Origin: Novipirellula artificiosorum
Lineage (GTDB): Bacteria; Planctomycetota; Planctomycetia; Pirellulales; Pirellulaceae
DNA length: 64,000 bases
NCBI RefSeq assembly: GCF_007860135.1
Contig: NZ_SJPV01000006.1
Location: 227,204-291,203 of the forward strand
Direction of reading: 5' to 3'
Under the pieces are notes generated by a model, which saw only the letters and a list, made by a program, of their open reading frames with translations, was not told where the DNA came from and ran no database searches. Position 1 is the first letter of the stretch. The number at the start of each line of letters is the position of its first letter. The translations under genes and the position numbers were made by a program. Of this stretch, positions 63,512-64,000 are shown piece after piece.

Positions 63512-64000
63512 GAATGCCTCATCCGTTTCGGAAGATTACGAGTCCCCCAATGTAACCCAAGAACTCCTTGGTGGTTCGGGTTGAGACGAGTCTGCGTGAA
63601 ATCGATCGAACGAATCCATTTCAGCTGGTCGATTCATTCGCTAACACTGTGCCGTGAAACCATGTCGTGAAACCGATTCGAGCGGTGACGTCTTGGTTTC
63701 GACTCAAGGAGTGCGCCATAAGTCCTTTTTAGGTAAGTGTTTACGGATCTTCTCGGGTGAACATTCGCGGAAGGTGTGGAGGCTGTGCGCAGCGTCAACG
63801 GCCAGCGGTTCACTTTTGGTCGAGAGTCGGTCGCTGTAAATGAAATTTCTCCAACAGCAAATGAATCCACAGACTCGTGCCGAAAATGCTTTTGGGAAGC
63901 AGCTTTGGCGGCAACGGGGCTGTCACCGTTCGAGGCTGGGCATGGCACTGACACGTTCGGCGATAACGTCCACGGCGAACCACTCGACGGTAAAGGATCG
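63512..64000 (+). other. Intergenic stretch to the window edge, no gene recognised
   Basis: No frame with coding character was found. Several short frames exist on both strands but have neither start context nor protein-like content. The far right may hold the 3' end of a gene that continues past the window. Confidence 0.4.

Noticed and set aside
63634..63954. 106-aa minus-strand frame at the right edge
   Set aside because: Low-complexity, basic composition with no start context or recognisable feature.

Overview
The window looks like chromosome of a planctomycete close to Rhodopirellula (Pirellulaceae). Three formylglycine sulfatases, two GH29 fucosidase-type enzymes, DUF1080, DUF1501 and DUF1549/DUF1553 proteins, Gfo/Idh/MocA oxidoreductases with Tat signals, an N-P-Y-Q-P membrane protein and a PEP-CTERM protein together are typical of that group. 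No rRNA, CRISPR array or transposase was seen.

Left flank (1-20.2 kb): a partial ECF sigma factor; a sulfatase and M3 peptidase pair; a divergent FAD oxidoreductase; secreted Gfo/Idh, DUF1080 and regulatory-domain proteins; a DUF1553/DUF1501/PPC gene string; an Rrf2 regulator next to a chorismatase-like (FkbO/Hyg5-type) protein; an HtrA protease; and tRNA-Arg(TCT).

The centre (20.25-30.25 kb) is a 10 kb integrated element bounded by a 44-bp direct repeat that is the 3' part of the tRNA-Arg gene. It carries a tyrosine recombinase with CTACACC arm-type repeats at both ends, a leader ORF with hairpin before int, two or three small HTH (excisionase-like) proteins, a 950-aa primase-helicase, and a tightly overlapping cassette of unknown small genes. 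After the cassette come five consecutive long hairpins (27313-27523) whose wobble pairs all favour a plus-strand RNA and whose last stem is a terminator. A second hairpin cluster with a 64-bp period (29690-30020) lies near attR. No capsid, portal, terminase, relaxase or conjugation genes were recognised, so it resembles a phage-satellite or integrative-replicative element. A PEP-CTERM gene and a small secreted-protein gene on the opposite strand look like later cargo; their junction cuts off an HTH gene.

Right flank (30.25-64 kb): a small membrane protein; sulfatase; AIM24 protein; two fucosidase-type genes (one with an extra N-terminal domain); argJ; an ABC-2 transporter pair; a DUF1080 protein with a long charged helical tail; a sulfatase, glutamine amidotransferase and beta-propeller series; an ADP-forming acyl-CoA synthetase fused to a GNAT domain; miaA; a GNAT protein; an EEP-family protein; the 2-oxoacid dehydrogenase E2 gene; a lipoprotein and M28 peptidase; then an envelope cluster OmpH/Skp-like, lpxC, lpxA and a Gfo/Idh oxidoreductase that may act on the lipid A precursor; and an esterase with EF-hands. 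Dispersed palindromic repeats (65-bp, REP-like and a 23-bp inverted repeat) lie between chromosomal genes.
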